The notes: generated by a model not told the origin, from the sequence alone. A stretch of DNA of 64,000 nucleotides from Lachnoclostridium edouardi (GCF_900240245.1 NZ_OESQ01000001.1:2365685-2429684), one strand, 5' to 3'. Positions 27,176-38,141 are shown, counted from the stretch's first letter. Numbers and translations: made by a program.

Positions 27176-27296
27176 AAGCAGTTTCATACTAGAAGAGCAG
27201 CTGGGAAAAGAATGATGCAATTTTCACCTCTATATGGTATACTTGTACACTGGTGACAATATGAGAAAGTGACATTTATATTGAGGAGAATTTATT

Positions 27297-28166
27297 ATGA
27301 ACCAACGCTCTGCACTTTTACAAGCAGCAGGAACCTTGCTGCTTGTTATTTTTGGAAATGTATTATATGCTTTGGCTGTGAAGCTGTTTTTGCTGCCGGC
27401 AGGCCTTGTAACCGGAGGAACTACAGGGATTGCTCTGGCTATTAACCATATTGGGGGAGTCCCTATTTCTATGTTTGTGCTGGCCTTTAACATTTTAATG
27501 CTGGCAGCCGGCTTTGTCCTTTTGGGGAAGCAGTTTGCCCTTACTACGATAGTCAGCACCTTCACCTACCCTTTGGCTCTGGAGTTCTTTGACAGAATTT
27601 TAGGAGAACTGGTAATTACAGAAGACATTTTGCTGTGTACCTTGTTTTCAGGCCTTGGAATCGGGCTGGCTTTAGGGATTGTAATACGTGCGGGAGCATC
27701 CACAGGAGGAATGGATATTCCTCCTCTGGTGCTTAATAAGTACTTTAAAATTCCTGTTTCCGTCAGCCTCTACATTTTTGATTTCTGCATTCTGCTGGCT
27801 CAAAGCTTTTATAATCCTCCGGAAAAGGTGCTTTACGGAGTGCTTCTTGTTATGGTTTATACCATTGTATTAGATAAGCTGATGTTAATGGGAGCCACTA
27901 AAACAGAGGTGAAGATTATCAGCCATAAATCAGAGGAAATCAGGGAAGCGATTCTTCATCAGCTGGACAGGGGAGTTACAATTTTATCTGGGGAAAGTGG
28001 GTATCTAAGGCAGGATACCCATGTGCTTCTCAGTGTGATTTCCAACAGAGAGCTGCCCAGAGTAGAGAAGATTATTCATAAAATTGATCCGGAAAGCTTT
28101 ATGGTAGTCGGCAGGGTTAGCGAGGTGCGAGGAAGAGGATTTTCCATGAGCAAAAAATATAGGTAA
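27297..28166 (+). CDS. YitT family membrane protein (DUF161/DUF2179)
   Basis: A 289-residue protein of the YitT family: five or six hydrophobic segments in residues 8-190 with GLVTGGTTGIALAINHIGG (about 38-56) and RAGASTGGMDIPPLVLNKYF (about 131-150), followed by a soluble C-terminal DUF2179 domain (about 220-280, RGVTILSGESGYLRQDTHVL). The family is common in Firmicutes and its transport role is unproven. It has a GAGGAG RBS. It converges on the TctC-like gene with only 13 bp between stop codons and no obvious terminator. Confidence 0.85.
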   Translation: MNQRSALLQAAGTLLLVIFGNVLYALAVKLFLLPAGLVTGGTTGIALAINHIGGVPISMFVLAFNILMLAAGFVLLGKQFALTTIVSTFTYPLALEFFDRILGELVITEDILLCTLFSGLGIGLALGIVIRAGASTGGMDIPPLVLNKYFKIPVSVSLYIFDFCILLAQSFYNPPEKVLYGVLLVMVYTIVLDKLMLMGATKTEVKIISHKSEEIREAILHQLDRGVTILSGESGYLRQDTHVLLSVISNRELPRVEKIIHKIDPESFMVVGRVSEVRGRGFSMSKKYR

Positions 28167-28179
28167 GAACGCCTTTCTT

Positions 28180-29214
28180 TTACTGCTCCAGGGAGTCCTG
28201 AAGCTCTTTAAACTGGGCGTACAGCTTTGCCTCGTTCTCCTTGGCTTCCTGTGCGGTCATAAACTTAGGCACTTGCCCCAAATTCTTTAAGGCCTCCTGA
28301 CAGGCTTCATTTTCCAACATTTTTTTTGTAGCGTTTTCATAGGCTGTTACAATTTCATCCGGCGTGCCTTTAGGAAAATAAAAGGAAAAATCCTGAGGCG
28401 CAAATTCTATATCAATGCCCTGTTCCTTAAAGGTTTTAATTCCAGGCAGGACCTCTGTCTGCTCCGGGCCGGGAAAGCCGATACAGGTAAATTGGCCCGC
28501 CTCTATATAATCTTTGGCCACCCCGTAGGAGGAAGGGCTTAAAACTACTTGACTGCTTAAAAGAGCAGTCATTTTTTCTGAGGTGGAGCCTACGTCAATA
28601 AAATCTAAATCAATATCTGCAGCCTGTTCAAAGGCCAGCAGTTCGTAATAAGTATAAGCGCCCACTTCAGTACAGGCCTGAAGCTTTCCCGGATTTTCCT
28701 TTGCCGCTGCTATAAATGATTCTAAATCAGGGTAAACTGCGGAGTTTGTATACAGCTGCTGGGCCGGCTCTTCAGAAAAGTTAGGGCCAAGTGTAAAGGC
28801 CTCATAATTATAATCTGTCACCCCGGCCACATTGGCCACGTTCACCAGATTGTGACCGTAAAGTACAGTCAGTCCATTTGGCTCTGAGCTTAGGACCGTG
28901 TTGGCCGCCACAGAGCCGGAGGCGCCGGCAGAGTTTACAACTACTGCATCCCAGCCGCAGACCTCCTTTACATACTGGGCCCACACTCTAGCCGATAAAT
29001 CTACAGTACCTCCCGGGGAGGCAGGCAGCACCACAGAAATAGGACTTTCAGGCTTCCATTCATTTGTGCTTTGTGTTTCTTCAGATTCTCCTGCATCTGT
29101 AGTTTCTTTGACTGCCGTCTCTTGGACTGCCTTAGATTCAAGGTTTTGCCTGCCGCAGCCGGCTGCGCCTATAATCAAAAGGCCGGCCAAAAGCCATAAA
29201 TAGGTTTTTCTCAT
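28180..29214 (-). CDS. Tripartite tricarboxylate transporter substrate-binding lipoprotein (TctC/Bug family), orphan
   Basis: A 344-residue extracytoplasmic solute receptor. A signal peptide ends at the lipobox (AAGC, Cys20) and is followed by an acidic Ser/Thr linker. The Bug-family domain begins with the usual first strand WKPESPISVVLPASPGGTVD and includes VVNSAGASGSVAAN. The TctA/TctB membrane partners are absent here; the closest set is at 41498-43453, so it may borrow those or act as a chemoreceptor-like sensor. It lies 33 bp behind the amidohydrolase gene on the same strand with RBS AAAAGGAG, so the binding protein and enzyme probably act on the same carboxylated substrate (inference). 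Confidence 0.85.
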   Translation of the reverse strand: MRKTYLWLLAGLLIIGAAGCGRQNLESKAVQETAVKETTDAGESEETQSTNEWKPESPISVVLPASPGGTVDLSARVWAQYVKEVCGWDAVVVNSAGASGSVAANTVLSSEPNGLTVLYGHNLVNVANVAGVTDYNYEAFTLGPNFSEEPAQQLYTNSAVYPDLESFIAAAKENPGKLQACTEVGAYTYYELLAFEQAADIDLDFIDVGSTSEKMTALLSSQVVLSPSSYGVAKDYIEAGQFTCIGFPGPEQTEVLPGIKTFKEQGIDIEFAPQDFSFYFPKGTPDEIVTAYENATKKMLENEACQEALKNLGQVPKFMTAQEAKENEAKLYAQFKELQDSLEQ

Positions 29215-29247
29215 AATTCAATTTCTCCTTTTCTGGTATTTTATTTT

Positions 29248-30390
29248 TCACCGTTCTGCTAAAGTATCGCTGGAACAGTACAGCAATTTTCCATTTATAA
29301 TAGTGGCCATAGGCCTAAGGGCTTGTTTTCCTAAAATCTTATTTTTATATTTATCCTCAAAAGCTATAGATTGGCTGGCCAGGTCTAAAATAGTAATATC
29401 TGCTCCAGTTCCAGGTTTTAACGTGCCCATTTCCTCATCCCCGTAAAGCCTGGCTGCGTTTACAGTAGTGGAGAGAATTACGTCCTGAAAGGTCATTCCT
29501 AAAGCCATCAGCTTGGACATAGTCATAAGCAGACTAAAATCCCAGGGATCATTCCAGTTTTCAATATTTAAGTCTGTGCTTATGGTATCAGGAAGAAATC
29601 CCTGTCTGATCGCTTCCTGGGCCAGGCGTATAGAAAAATTGCCTTTGCCCGGGGAAACATCAAAAATCACTCCCCGCTTTCTGGCTTCCCATATGCCAGA
29701 GGAGATTTTTCCGTTTTCCAGAATAGTATGGCCTTCGCCGTGATACATATGGCACATTACATCTTGGCCCCGCAGAAGAGAAGCTGCCGTCTCCATGGGA
29801 ACAGGCGGGTTTGTAGGGTGAACAAAGACTTTGGTGTGAAAATGCTCTGCCAGCTTTAAAGCCTCTTTAAGAGGATAGAGCTTCATAGGGCCTACTACAT
29901 TTTGGCTGATCCTTAATTTGATTCCTGCAATTTTATGGCCGTACTGCTCAAAAGCTCTTTCAAATAAGTCTATATTCCACACTCTAGGATTAATATTCTC
30001 CGGAAATTGCTTAGACATAATCTGCCCCCCGGCGCTTATATGAAGCATAATTTTGGATTTTACCTCACAGGTATTTAAGTACTGAAGCAAAGCCTGATAA
30101 TTAGATACTCCTGAACTTCCGGCGTCAATTGTGGCAGTCACTCCGTTTGGTATGCAGCCTAAATCTGCAGGCATCCCAATGTAGTTTCCTTTCCAGTTGA
30201 CATGAGTATGAACATCTATAAGCCCTGGGACCACGAAAAATCCCTTTGCGCAAATAGTCCTTTCGCCGGCATAAGGCAGATTTTCGCCTAAGGCCAGAAT
30301 TTTTCCTTTATGTACAGCCACATCTCCTGTAAAATCCAGGCCTTGTCCCGGGTCGAAAATGCGCCCGTTTTTTATCAGCAAATCTATCAT
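29248..30390 (-). CDS. Amidohydrolase family protein (dihydroorotase/deacetylase-like)
   Basis: A 380-residue metal-dependent hydrolase of the amidohydrolase superfamily. The beta-barrel metal site appears as HTHVNW in VPGLIDVHTHVNWKGN (about 57-66), FVHPTN and MYHGEGH for later His ligands, and the catalytic Asp in TISTDLN. N- and C-terminal strands form the small beta-sandwich (GRIFDPGQGLD at the start, GTLKPGTGADITILDL at the end). It resembles the amidohydrolase/deacetylase group acting on N-acylated or hydroxy-acid amides; the precise substrate is unknown. RBS is AGGAGG. It heads a two-gene unit with a TctC-type binding protein, divergent from a LysR regulator. Confidence 0.83.
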   Translation of the reverse strand: MIDLLIKNGRIFDPGQGLDFTGDVAVHKGKILALGENLPYAGERTICAKGFFVVPGLIDVHTHVNWKGNYIGMPADLGCIPNGVTATIDAGSSGVSNYQALLQYLNTCEVKSKIMLHISAGGQIMSKQFPENINPRVWNIDLFERAFEQYGHKIAGIKLRISQNVVGPMKLYPLKEALKLAEHFHTKVFVHPTNPPVPMETAASLLRGQDVMCHMYHGEGHTILENGKISSGIWEARKRGVIFDVSPGKGNFSIRLAQEAIRQGFLPDTISTDLNIENWNDPWDFSLLMTMSKLMALGMTFQDVILSTTVNAARLYGDEEMGTLKPGTGADITILDLASQSIAFEDKYKNKILGKQALRPMATIINGKLLYCSSDTLAER

Positions 30391-30421
30391 AGATGATTCC
30401 TCCTAAAAACAAAATGAAACG

Positions 30422-30470
30422 TTGTGCCTTTGTGTTAATCACATTATAATAAAGGCAATACTGTTTGAAA
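30422..30470. promoter_or_regulatory. Overlapping face-to-face promoters of the LysR gene and the amidohydrolase unit
   Basis: Rightward: TTGTGC (30422-30427), 17 bp, TATAAT (30445-30450). Leftward: TTTCAA (complement of 30465-30470), 16 bp, TATAAT (complement of 30443-30448). The two -10 boxes share six bases, so the two polymerases must exclude each other. This is a common setting for LysR control of a divergent target. Confidence 0.55.
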
Positions 30471-30523
30471 AGTTTTTAAAATAACCAAAAACTGTGCATT
30501 TTATATTACACTTAGGAGGAGCT

Positions 30524-31429
30524 ATGAACCTGAAACAACTTTCTTATATTGCAGTAATCGCAGACGCTCAAAACATATCTAGGGCTGCCGAGCAGCTTTA
30601 TATATCCAGGCCTGCCTTAAATCACTACCTGGTTTCCCTGGAGAAGGAGCTGGGGTTTCCTTTGTTTAAGCGGGTGCAGAAGAGAATGATTCCCACTGAA
30701 GCCGGAGCGGTTTACATTCAAGCGGCAAAAGAAATACTGGAAATTAAAAGACAGGCATATAAAGCCATTGATGAAATGAACAATTGTGAAACTGGATGTC
30801 TGAATATTGGAATCACCAGGGTTATGGGGGCGGATATGTTTCACCGTGTATTTCCCAGGTTCCACAAAAAGTACCCTAATTATACAGTTCACCTTTTAGA
30901 AGGCAATGTAAATGAACTGGAGGAAAGCTGCCTTGCCGGGGAAATTGATTTTGCGTTTATGGGCCAAAGCTCTATTCAGTCTCAGTTGGAGCACATAGTA
31001 TTTTCCCCCTGCGAAATTCTTTTGGCCCTTCCTGTATCCCATCCTTTCGCTAAAATGGCGGCGCCGGAAAACCTCCCTTATCATACCTTAGATTTAGAAC
31101 TGCTGAAAAATGATTCCTTTGTGCTTATGTCAAAGGCCACCAGAATCAGGACCATTGCCGACTATCATTTTATGAAAGCAGGCTTTTTTCCAAAGATTAT
31201 TTTAGAAACCAGTTTAAGCTCCATGGCATATGAAATGGTTTGTCAGGAGGTAGGACCGTCTATACTGATGGAATCCGCCATTAAAGATAAAAGCAAGGCG
31301 GCCTGTTTTTCCCTTAATCCCAGGGAGCAGTGGAAGCAGAGCATTGCATATAGAAAGGGAACGATTTTTACAAAAGCAGAAAAGTATTTTACAGAATTGG
31401 CAAAAGAATATTTTGAAGGATTAGTTTAA
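30524..31429 (+). CDS. LysR family transcriptional regulator
   Basis: A 301-residue regulator. The winged helix-turn-helix (about 1-60) reads MNLKQLSYIAVIADAQNISR through AAEQLYISRPALNHYLVSLE, and a long linker helix precedes the substrate-binding-like effector domain (about 90-295, NIGITRVMGADMFHRVFPRF). ATG 30524 is used because AGGAGG lies just ahead; the longer frame from 30494 begins upstream of that RBS. It is divergent from the amidohydrolase/TctC pair and shares promoter space with it, so that pair is its probable target, with the imported acid or its product as effector (inference). Confidence 0.9.
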   Translation: MNLKQLSYIAVIADAQNISRAAEQLYISRPALNHYLVSLEKELGFPLFKRVQKRMIPTEAGAVYIQAAKEILEIKRQAYKAIDEMNNCETGCLNIGITRVMGADMFHRVFPRFHKKYPNYTVHLLEGNVNELEESCLAGEIDFAFMGQSSIQSQLEHIVFSPCEILLALPVSHPFAKMAAPENLPYHTLDLELLKNDSFVLMSKATRIRTIADYHFMKAGFFPKIILETSLSSMAYEMVCQEVGPSILMESAIKDKSKAACFSLNPREQWKQSIAYRKGTIFTKAEKYFTELAKEYFEGLV

Positions 31430-31435
31430 AGAAAA

Positions 31436-31485
31436 ATATCCACCAGAGCTCCATGCTTTTTTGCAAAGAACACTCTGGTGGATAT
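31436..31485. terminator. Bidirectional terminator between lysR-type gene and activase gene
   Basis: A perfect 13-bp stem ATATCCACCAGAG (31436-31448) / CTCTGGTGGATAT (31473-31485) lies in the gap between two convergent genes. Confidence 0.7.
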
Positions 31486-31497
31486 GCTGGATTTATA

Positions 31498-34400
31498 TTA
31501 TGCTTGTTTCATTACATTTTTATAAGCTGTTGAAAGCATAAGTTTAATACGATTTAACTGGTTTACCTCACTTGCGCCTGGGTCATAATCCACTGCAATA
31601 ATATTGGCTTCCGGATAATAGTGACGGATTTCTTTAATTACGCCCTTTCCTACAATGTGGTTCGGCAGGCAGCCGAAAGGCTGTGTGCACACAATATTAT
31701 GTACTCCGCTGTGAATCAGCTCCATCATTTCTCCTGTCAGGAACCATCCCTCGCCGGTTTGGTTGCCAAGAGATACAAAGTTTTTAGCCATTTCTGCCAG
31801 CTGGTCAATGTTGGCAGGAGCAGTAAAATGACGGCTGGCCGCCAGCTCTTTTCTGGAGGTCTTTCTGAAATACTCTAATAGAGCGATAGCCATGTTGCAC
31901 AGGCGGGCAGTAGAACGTTTTCCGCCTAAATTGTCAGCCTTAAAGTTACTGTTGTAGAAGCAGTACAGAAGGAAGTCTAAAAGGTCAGGCATAACGGCCT
32001 CTGCACCCTCTGATTCTAACAGCTCTACAATGTGGTTATTTGCCAAAGGAGAAAACTTCACAAGGATTTCTCCTACAACTCCAACCTTAGGTTTCTGAAT
32101 ATTCTTTCTGGGCAGCTCATCAAACTCCCTGATAATTCCCTTAATATTTCTGGAAAACTCCATCATAGCAGGAGCTTTTTTAGAAAGAGCTTTCTGGCAG
32201 CGAACCTTCCATTTTTTATGGAGAGCGTCTGCGGAGCCTGGAACAGCTTCATAAGGTCTGGTAGCGTAGAGAACTCTCATAAAAATATCTCCGTAAACAA
32301 CTGCCTGAAGGGCCTTTGTCAACATCATAGGAGTAAAGGTAAAGCCAGAGTTTGTTTCCATGCCGTTAGCGTTAACGGAAATTACAGGAACCTGAGGAAT
32401 ATTAGCCTTTTCTAAAGCCCGGCGGATAAAGCCGATATAGTTAGAAGCTCTGCAGCCTCCTCCAGTCTGGCTCATCAGCACTGCAGTGCGGTTTAAATCA
32501 TACTTGCCTGATAAAAGGGCTTCCATTACCTGACCAATTACAATCAGGGAAGGATAGCAGGCGTCGTTATTTACGTATTTCAAGCCCATATCAATGGCAG
32601 AGCGGTCGTCATTCTGAAGCACCACTAAATTGTAGCCAAAAGCGCGGATGGCAGGCTCAATCAGTTCAAAATGAATAGGCGACATTTGAGGGCAGAGAAG
32701 GGTGTAATCCTTTCTCATGTCCTTTGTAAATTCCACCCGGTTGTAGCAGCTGGAAACTACCTTTCTGGAAAAATGCTTCTGCTCCCTTACTCTGAGAGAA
32801 GAAATCAGAGAGCGAATTCTGATTCTGGCAGCGCCTAAGTTATTTACCTCGTCGATTTTTAAAATAGTGTAAATCTTTCCGGATGCAGTAAGGATATCGT
32901 TGACCTGATCTGTAGTTACAGCGTCCAGACCACAGCCAAAGGAGTTAAGCTGAATCATATTCAGATTATCATGGTGTTTTACCACGTCGGCAGCCCTGTA
33001 AAGACGGCTGTGGTACATCCACTGGTCTGTGACAATTAAAGGTCTTTCCGGGGCTCCTAAGTGGGAAATAGAGTCCTCTGTAAGCACGGCAAAGCCGTAG
33101 GAAGTAATCAGCTCCGGAATACCATGATTGATTTCCGGGTCAATGTGATAAGGACGTCCGGCCAGTACAATGCCCTGCTTATGATTGTCGTCCAGGTATT
33201 TCATTACCTCTTCGCCTTTTTTCTGCATATCCAGTCTGGACTGCTCTAATTCCTGCCATGCCAGATGAGCGGCCTGTTTAATTTGGCTTTGAGGAATCTG
33301 ATATTCCTTCTCAAACTCTGTACAAAGCTGGCGGGTTAAAATTTCCTCGTTTGTAAAAGCCATGAAGGGATTCAGGAATCTAATATTCTTTTCCTTCAGC
33401 TCCTCCATATTATTCTTTATATTTTCAGCATAAGAGGTTACCATAGGACAGTTGTAGTGATTTCCCGCCTCCGGTGTTTCATTCCTTTCATAAGGCACGC
33501 AGGGATAGAAAATAGTCTGTATGCCCTGGGAAATTAACCAGGAAATATGGCCGTGGACCAGCTTAGCCGGATAACATTCTGATTCACTGGGGATAGATTC
33601 GATTCCCAGCTCATACAGCTGTTTAGTGGACTGTGGAGAAAGAATGGTGCGGAAACCTAATTCTTTGAAAAATACAGCCCAAAACGGATAATTTTCATAC
33701 ATGTTCAGAACTCTTGGAATACCGATGGTGCCTCTGTAAGCCAAATCGGCAGTAAGAGGCTCGTAGCTGAACATGCGGTGATATTTGTAGGAAAACAAGT
33801 TTGGCACATCCTGAGTCAGCTTTTCTTTACCCAGACCGCGCTCGCAGCGGTTGCCGCTGATATAGTGGCGGCCGCCTCCAAACTGGTTAATAGTCAGCAC
33901 ACAATGGTTTGTGCAGCCCTTGCAGCGGGACATGGAGGTAGTGTACTGGAGATTTAAAATTTTCTCCATAGGCAGCATAGAAGTAGACTCTGCGCTGCTA
34001 AAACGCTCCCTGGCTATAAGAGCGGCTCCAAATGCTCCCATGATGCCTGCAATGTCAGGACGTACGGCTTCACAGCCGGCAATTTTCTCAAAGCTTCTTA
34101 AAACAGCGTCATTGTAAAAGGTGCCGCCCTGAACTACAACATGTTTGCCCAGGTCAGAAGCATTTGTGATTTTAATAACCTTAAATAAAGCATTTTTAAT
34201 TACAGAGTAGGCCAGTCCTGCAGAAATATCTGCCACTGTAGCCCCTTCCTTCTGGGCCTGCTTTACATTTGAATTCATAAAAACTGTACAGCGGGTGCCT
34301 AAATCTGTAGGGTTCTTTGCAAATAAAGCCTCTTTTGCGAAGTCTTCCACACTGTAGTTTAAAGATTTTGCAAAGGTCTCAATGAAAGATCCGCAGCCGG

Positions 34401-35739
34401 AGGAACAGGCCTCGTTTAATTGCACGCTGTCTACAGTACCGTTCTTTATGCGGATACATTTCATGTCCTGGCCGCCGATATCCAGAATACAGTCCACCTC
34501 AGGCTCAAAGAACGCTGCCGCATAGTAGTGAGAAATAGTTTCTACTTCCCCCTCATCTAACATAAAGGCTGCCTTTAAAAGCGCTTCCCCGTATCCTGTA
34601 GAGCAGGAGTAGGCAATGTGAGCAGTTTTAGGCAGCTGATTATGAATTTCCTCCATAGCTCTGATAGCGGTTGCTAAAGGATTGCCGTTGTTGCTGCTGT
34701 AGAAACGATATAACAGAGAGCCGTCCTCCCCCACTAAAGCTACCTTGGTAGTTGTGGAGCCGGCGTCAATGCCCAGATAACAATTTCCCTCATAGGTGGA
34801 AATGTCCCCTGTTTTTACGTGGTGATTCATATGTCTGCCGATAAAAGAGTTATACTCCTTCTTGTCGGCAAAAAGAGGTTCCATTCTTTTTACTTCAAAG
34901 TCCATCTGAATGCCGTGTTCCAGCTTCTCAATCAGCTGGTCAGCGTCAATTACAGCTTTGTCTGAGCTGTTTAAGGCAGCTCCCATAGCGGCGAACAGAT
35001 GAGAATGCTCTGGAGCAATAATATGCTCCGGCGTTAAATGAAGAGTGCGGATAAAGGCCTGGCGCAGCTCAGAAAGGAAATGAAGAGGTCCTCCCAAAAA
35101 GGCTACGTTGCCTCTAATAGGCTTGCCGCAGGCCAGACCGCTGATGGTCTGATTGACAACTGCCTGGAAAATAGAGGCAGATAAGTCTTCTCTTGTAGCG
35201 CCTTCGTTGATTAAAGGCTGTATATCAGACTTGGCAAATACGCCGCATCTGGCTGCAATTGGATAAATAGCCTGATAATTTTTTGCGTACTTGTTCAGTC
35301 CTGTGGCGTCAGTCTGTAAAAGACTTGCCATCTGGTCAATAAAAGAGCCGGTGCCGCCTGCGCAGATTCCGTTCATACGCTGGTCGATGCCGCCTGTAAA
35401 ATAAATGATTTTGGCATCCTCACCGCCAAGCTCAATCGCCACGTCTGTCTGAGGCGCTTCTTCCAGGAGAGCAGTAGAAACAGCCACAACCTCCTGCACA
35501 AAAGGAACTTCCAGATGACTGGAAAGCGTTAAACCGCCGGACCCGGTAATTACAGGACATAATGACAGCTTGCCCAGCTTATTCTTTGCCCTTTTTAAAA
35601 GTGTTGCAAGAGTGCCCTGAATATTTGCGAAATGACGCTCATAATCTGCAAATAAAAGCTTTTTCTCAGAATTCAGGATAGCTATTTTAACAGTGGTAGA
35701 ACCAATATCAATACCTAGTGAATTATGTATTTCATTCAT
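31498..35739 (-). CDS. Giant 2-hydroxyacyl-CoA dehydratase activase-like protein (two BadF/BcrA ASKHA domains plus dehydratase-like regions)
   Basis: A chain of about 1413 residues. Two BadF/BadG/BcrA/D ATPase domains occur in tandem, each starting [14 protein letters not shown] or [14 protein letters not shown]. The second has [16 protein letters not shown], the helix-cluster-helix cysteines that hold a [4Fe-4S] cluster in HgdC-type activators; the first has [13 protein letters not shown]. Then follow a DUF2229-like region with CKGCTNHC and GNRCERG, and a C-terminal HgdB/dehydratase-like part ([30 protein letters not shown]). Such fusions are common in Clostridia and are thought to couple ATP hydrolysis to low-potential electron transfer, but the substrate is unknown. 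I take ATG 35739 rather than the longer frame to 35847; an AAAGGAGG lies rather far upstream. Monocistronic. Confidence 0.85.
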   Translation of the reverse strand: MNEIHNSLGIDIGSTTVKIAILNSEKKLLFADYERHFANIQGTLATLLKRAKNKLGKLSLCPVITGSGGLTLSSHLEVPFVQEVVAVSTALLEEAPQTDVAIELGGEDAKIIYFTGGIDQRMNGICAGGTGSFIDQMASLLQTDATGLNKYAKNYQAIYPIAARCGVFAKSDIQPLINEGATREDLSASIFQAVVNQTISGLACGKPIRGNVAFLGGPLHFLSELRQAFIRTLHLTPEHIIAPEHSHLFAAMGAALNSSDKAVIDADQLIEKLEHGIQMDFEVKRMEPLFADKKEYNSFIGRHMNHHVKTGDISTYEGNCYLGIDAGSTTTKVALVGEDGSLLYRFYSSNNGNPLATAIRAMEEIHNQLPKTAHIAYSCSTGYGEALLKAAFMLDEGEVETISHYYAAAFFEPEVDCILDIGGQDMKCIRIKNGTVDSVQLNEACSSGCGSFIETFAKSLNYSVEDFAKEALFAKNPTDLGTRCTVFMNSNVKQAQKEGATVADISAGLAYSVIKNALFKVIKITNASDLGKHVVVQGGTFYNDAVLRSFEKIAGCEAVRPDIAGIMGAFGAALIARERFSSAESTSMLPMEKILNLQYTTSMSRCKGCTNHCVLTINQFGGGRHYISGNRCERGLGKEKLTQDVPNLFSYKYHRMFSYEPLTADLAYRGTIGIPRVLNMYENYPFWAVFFKELGFRTILSPQSTKQLYELGIESIPSESECYPAKLVHGHISWLISQGIQTIFYPCVPYERNETPEAGNHYNCPMVTSYAENIKNNMEELKEKNIRFLNPFMAFTNEEILTRQLCTEFEKEYQIPQSQIKQAAHLAWQELEQSRLDMQKKGEEVMKYLDDNHKQGIVLAGRPYHIDPEINHGIPELITSYGFAVLTEDSISHLGAPERPLIVTDQWMYHSRLYRAADVVKHHDNLNMIQLNSFGCGLDAVTTDQVNDILTASGKIYTILKIDEVNNLGAARIRIRSLISSLRVREQKHFSRKVVSSCYNRVEFTKDMRKDYTLLCPQMSPIHFELIEPAIRAFGYNLVVLQNDDRSAIDMGLKYVNNDACYPSLIVIGQVMEALLSGKYDLNRTAVLMSQTGGGCRASNYIGFIRRALEKANIPQVPVISVNANGMETNSGFTFTPMMLTKALQAVVYGDIFMRVLYATRPYEAVPGSADALHKKWKVRCQKALSKKAPAMMEFSRNIKGIIREFDELPRKNIQKPKVGVVGEILVKFSPLANNHIVELLESEGAEAVMPDLLDFLLYCFYNSNFKADNLGGKRSTARLCNMAIALLEYFRKTSRKELAASRHFTAPANIDQLAEMAKNFVSLGNQTGEGWFLTGEMMELIHSGVHNIVCTQPFGCLPNHIVGKGVIKEIRHYYPEANIIAVDYDPGASEVNQLNRIKLMLSTAYKNVMKQA

Positions 35740-35930
35740 AACAAATCGGATTAATCCTTTCCTCCTTTGTGTTAAGAAAGATATGCCGGGACAACTTAAA
35801 AATAGAAGTCCCAGGGTGTATTTTTCGCTTCGGTGAAAGCGTAACATAAAATAGGAAAGAAAACAATTAAAACGGCGTTAAAAAAACGTAAAAAAAGGGA
35901 AGGATTGATAAAAAAATATCGTTGAAAAAA

Positions 35931-35991
35931 CCCTGTAAAACAGGGAAAAAATAACAGGACACCTGCCGAATATTAGCATAAGTGTCCTGTT
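35931..35991 (-). terminator. Tandem terminators behind hppA
   Basis: Leftward, AACAGGACAC/GTGTCCTGTT (35953-35991) is followed by a T-run, then a second hairpin CCCTGT/ACAGGG (35931-35945), again T-flanked on both sides. Confidence 0.8.
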
Positions 35992-36035
35992 AAAAAACGA
36001 ATTATTTTAGGTTTTCAGAAGTATGTCACAAAAAT

Positions 36036-38012
36036 CTATAAAATTCCGCCGATAGAAGCGATAAGAGGGGCAAAGACCAGGGAAATAATGGTCATTAATT
36101 TTATCAGGATATTAATGGAAGGACCGGAGGTATCTTTAAAGGGATCTCCTACAGTATCTCCAACTACTCCCGCCTTATGGGCATCAGAACCTTTGCCGCC
36201 GTAGTTGCCGTCTTCAATATATTTCTTAGCATTATCCCAGGCTCCGCCGGAGTTAGAAAGGAATATGGCTAAAAGTACGCCTGTAACCAGGGCTCCCGCT
36301 AATAAACCGCCTAAAGCCTCGGCGCCCAGAAGAAAGCCCATAATCAGAGGAGCTAAAACGGCTATAACCCCTGGCCGCACCATCTCTCTGAGGGCTGCTT
36401 TAGTAGAAATATCTACACATTTTCTGTAATCAGGCTTTCCTGTGCCTTCCATAATCCCTGGAATAGTGTGGAACTGACGGCGCACCTCTTCGATCATGCT
36501 GTAAGCTGCTTTAGAAACAGAGGCCATGGTCCAGGAAGAGAAAACAAAGGGAAGCATACCGCCTACAAATAAGCCAATAATTACTCTGGCATCCAAAATA
36601 TTAATGTCTGTAATCTCTACTGTCTGTGAATAAGATACAAACAAAGCTAAGGCTGTTAATGCGGCGGAGCCAATGGCAAATCCCTTTCCCATAGCTGCAG
36701 TAGTATTTCCTACAGCGTCTAATTGATCAGTAATTTTGCGGACAGAGGCGTCCAGATGGCTCATTTCAGCAATGCCGCCTGCATTGTCTGCAATAGGGCC
36801 GTAAGCGTCAACGGCTACAGTAATACCTGTTGTGGAAAGCATTCCCACTGCCGCCAGGGCGATGCCGTAAATATCAAATGCAGCATAGGACAGGAATATA
36901 CCTACAGCTATACAGAGAATAGGCACTGCTGTAGACATCATACCTACAGAAATACCAGTAATAATATTAGTAGCGGAACCTGTCTGGCAGGATTCTGCTA
37001 TTTCTTTTACATGTCTGTAGCTGGCAGATGTATAAATTTCTGTGACAAAGCCGATAATTAAACCAACTACAAGGCCGGCGATTACTGCAATAGCGGCCTT
37101 AAAATCACCAAAAAAGGTTTTGCTGAGAAAACAGGAGGCTGCAGCCACAATCAGAGAAGATAAATAAGAGCCGGTTCTAAGCGCTTTGGCAGGATCAGAA
37201 CCTTCTCCGCCGCGGACAAACATACATCCTATAATAGATGCTAAAATTCCTGTGCCCCCCAGCACTAAAGGAAATAAAGCGCCGGTCTCCTGAAATGCCA
37301 GGACGCCTAAGGTAACGGCGGAAACCAGGGCTCCTACATAAGACTCAAATAAATCTGCGCCCATACCGGCAACGTCGCCTACATTGTCGCCTACGTTGTC
37401 TGCAATTACAGCCGGGTTTCTAGGGTCATCTTCAGGAATGCCTGCTTCTACCTTACCTACCAGGTCGGCTCCCACGTCCGCAGCTTTTGTATAAATACCG
37501 CCGCCTACTCTGGCAAAAAGGGCGATAGAAGAGGCCCCCAGGGAAAAGCCCATAATGGCGTCTGCCTGGCCTGTGAAAAAGTATATAAGAGAGCAGCCTA
37601 AAAGTCCCAGCCCTACTACGCACATGCCCATAACAGAGCCGCCGCGAAAGGCAATGGCAAGGGCGGAAGGCATACCTCCAGTAGCGGCAGCTTCAGCTGT
37701 GCGCACATTGGCTTTGGTGGCCACGTCCATTCCAAAATAACCTGCCAGTACAGAAAAAACAGCTCCGCACAAAAAGCATACTGCGGTGATCCAGTTGCCA
37801 AGTCCAATTCCTATAGCCACAAAAAGCACAAGCACGAAAACTACCAAAACCCGGTATTCCGCAAATAGAAAGGCCTGGGCCCCTTCATGGATAGAAGCGG
37901 AGATTTCCCTCATGCGTTCGTTGCCGGCCGGAGATTTGGCTACAAATGAAAACATAGCCATGGCAAAGAGAAGGGCGAATACCGCTGTTAACAGTGAGTA
38001 ATAGATGCTCAT
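36036..38012 (-). CDS. hppA: Membrane-bound ion-translocating pyrophosphatase, K+-dependent type
   Basis: A 658-residue, roughly 16-helix membrane protein that hydrolyses PPi and pumps H+ and/or Na+. The substrate loop [20 protein letters not shown] and the following [10 protein letters not shown] (about 190-220) are exact family signatures; a matching [14 protein letters not shown] is at the C-end. The cation determinant reads [10 protein letters not shown]: Ala where K+-independent enzymes have Lys, so the enzyme should be K+-dependent, a group that includes Na+ pumps. ATG 38012 follows AAGGAGG at seven bases; the frame from 38042 is too long. It has its own consensus promoter, divergent from corA. 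Confidence 0.95.
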   Translation of the reverse strand: MSIYYSLLTAVFALLFAMAMFSFVAKSPAGNERMREISASIHEGAQAFLFAEYRVLVVFVLVLFVAIGIGLGNWITAVCFLCGAVFSVLAGYFGMDVATKANVRTAEAAATGGMPSALAIAFRGGSVMGMCVVGLGLLGCSLIYFFTGQADAIMGFSLGASSIALFARVGGGIYTKAADVGADLVGKVEAGIPEDDPRNPAVIADNVGDNVGDVAGMGADLFESYVGALVSAVTLGVLAFQETGALFPLVLGGTGILASIIGCMFVRGGEGSDPAKALRTGSYLSSLIVAAASCFLSKTFFGDFKAAIAVIAGLVVGLIIGFVTEIYTSASYRHVKEIAESCQTGSATNIITGISVGMMSTAVPILCIAVGIFLSYAAFDIYGIALAAVGMLSTTGITVAVDAYGPIADNAGGIAEMSHLDASVRKITDQLDAVGNTTAAMGKGFAIGSAALTALALFVSYSQTVEITDINILDARVIIGLFVGGMLPFVFSSWTMASVSKAAYSMIEEVRRQFHTIPGIMEGTGKPDYRKCVDISTKAALREMVRPGVIAVLAPLIMGFLLGAEALGGLLAGALVTGVLLAIFLSNSGGAWDNAKKYIEDGNYGGKGSDAHKAGVVGDTVGDPFKDTSGPSINILIKLMTIISLVFAPLIASIGGIL

Positions 38013-38066
38013 AAATAACCTCCTTTTTGATGAAATACACATCGACTATTTTTTAACGATTTTTTA

Positions 38067-38095
38067 ATTATATCGTGAAAGCCTGAAAGAATCAA
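38067..38095 (-). promoter_or_regulatory. Promoter of hppA
   Basis: On the minus strand TTGATT (38090-38095), a 17-bp spacer and TATAAT (38067-38072), giving a leader of about 50 nt. Confidence 0.75.
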
Positions 38096-38106
38096 GTGGG
38101 AATACA

Positions 38107-38135
38107 TTGACAAATACGTGGGCGGTAATTATAAT
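38107..38135 (+). promoter_or_regulatory. Consensus promoter of corA
   Basis: A perfect TTGACA (38107-38112), a 17-bp spacer and a perfect TATAAT (38130-38135). Transcription should start near 38142, leaving a leader of about 205 nt. Confidence 0.85.
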
Positions 38136-38141
38136 GATAGA

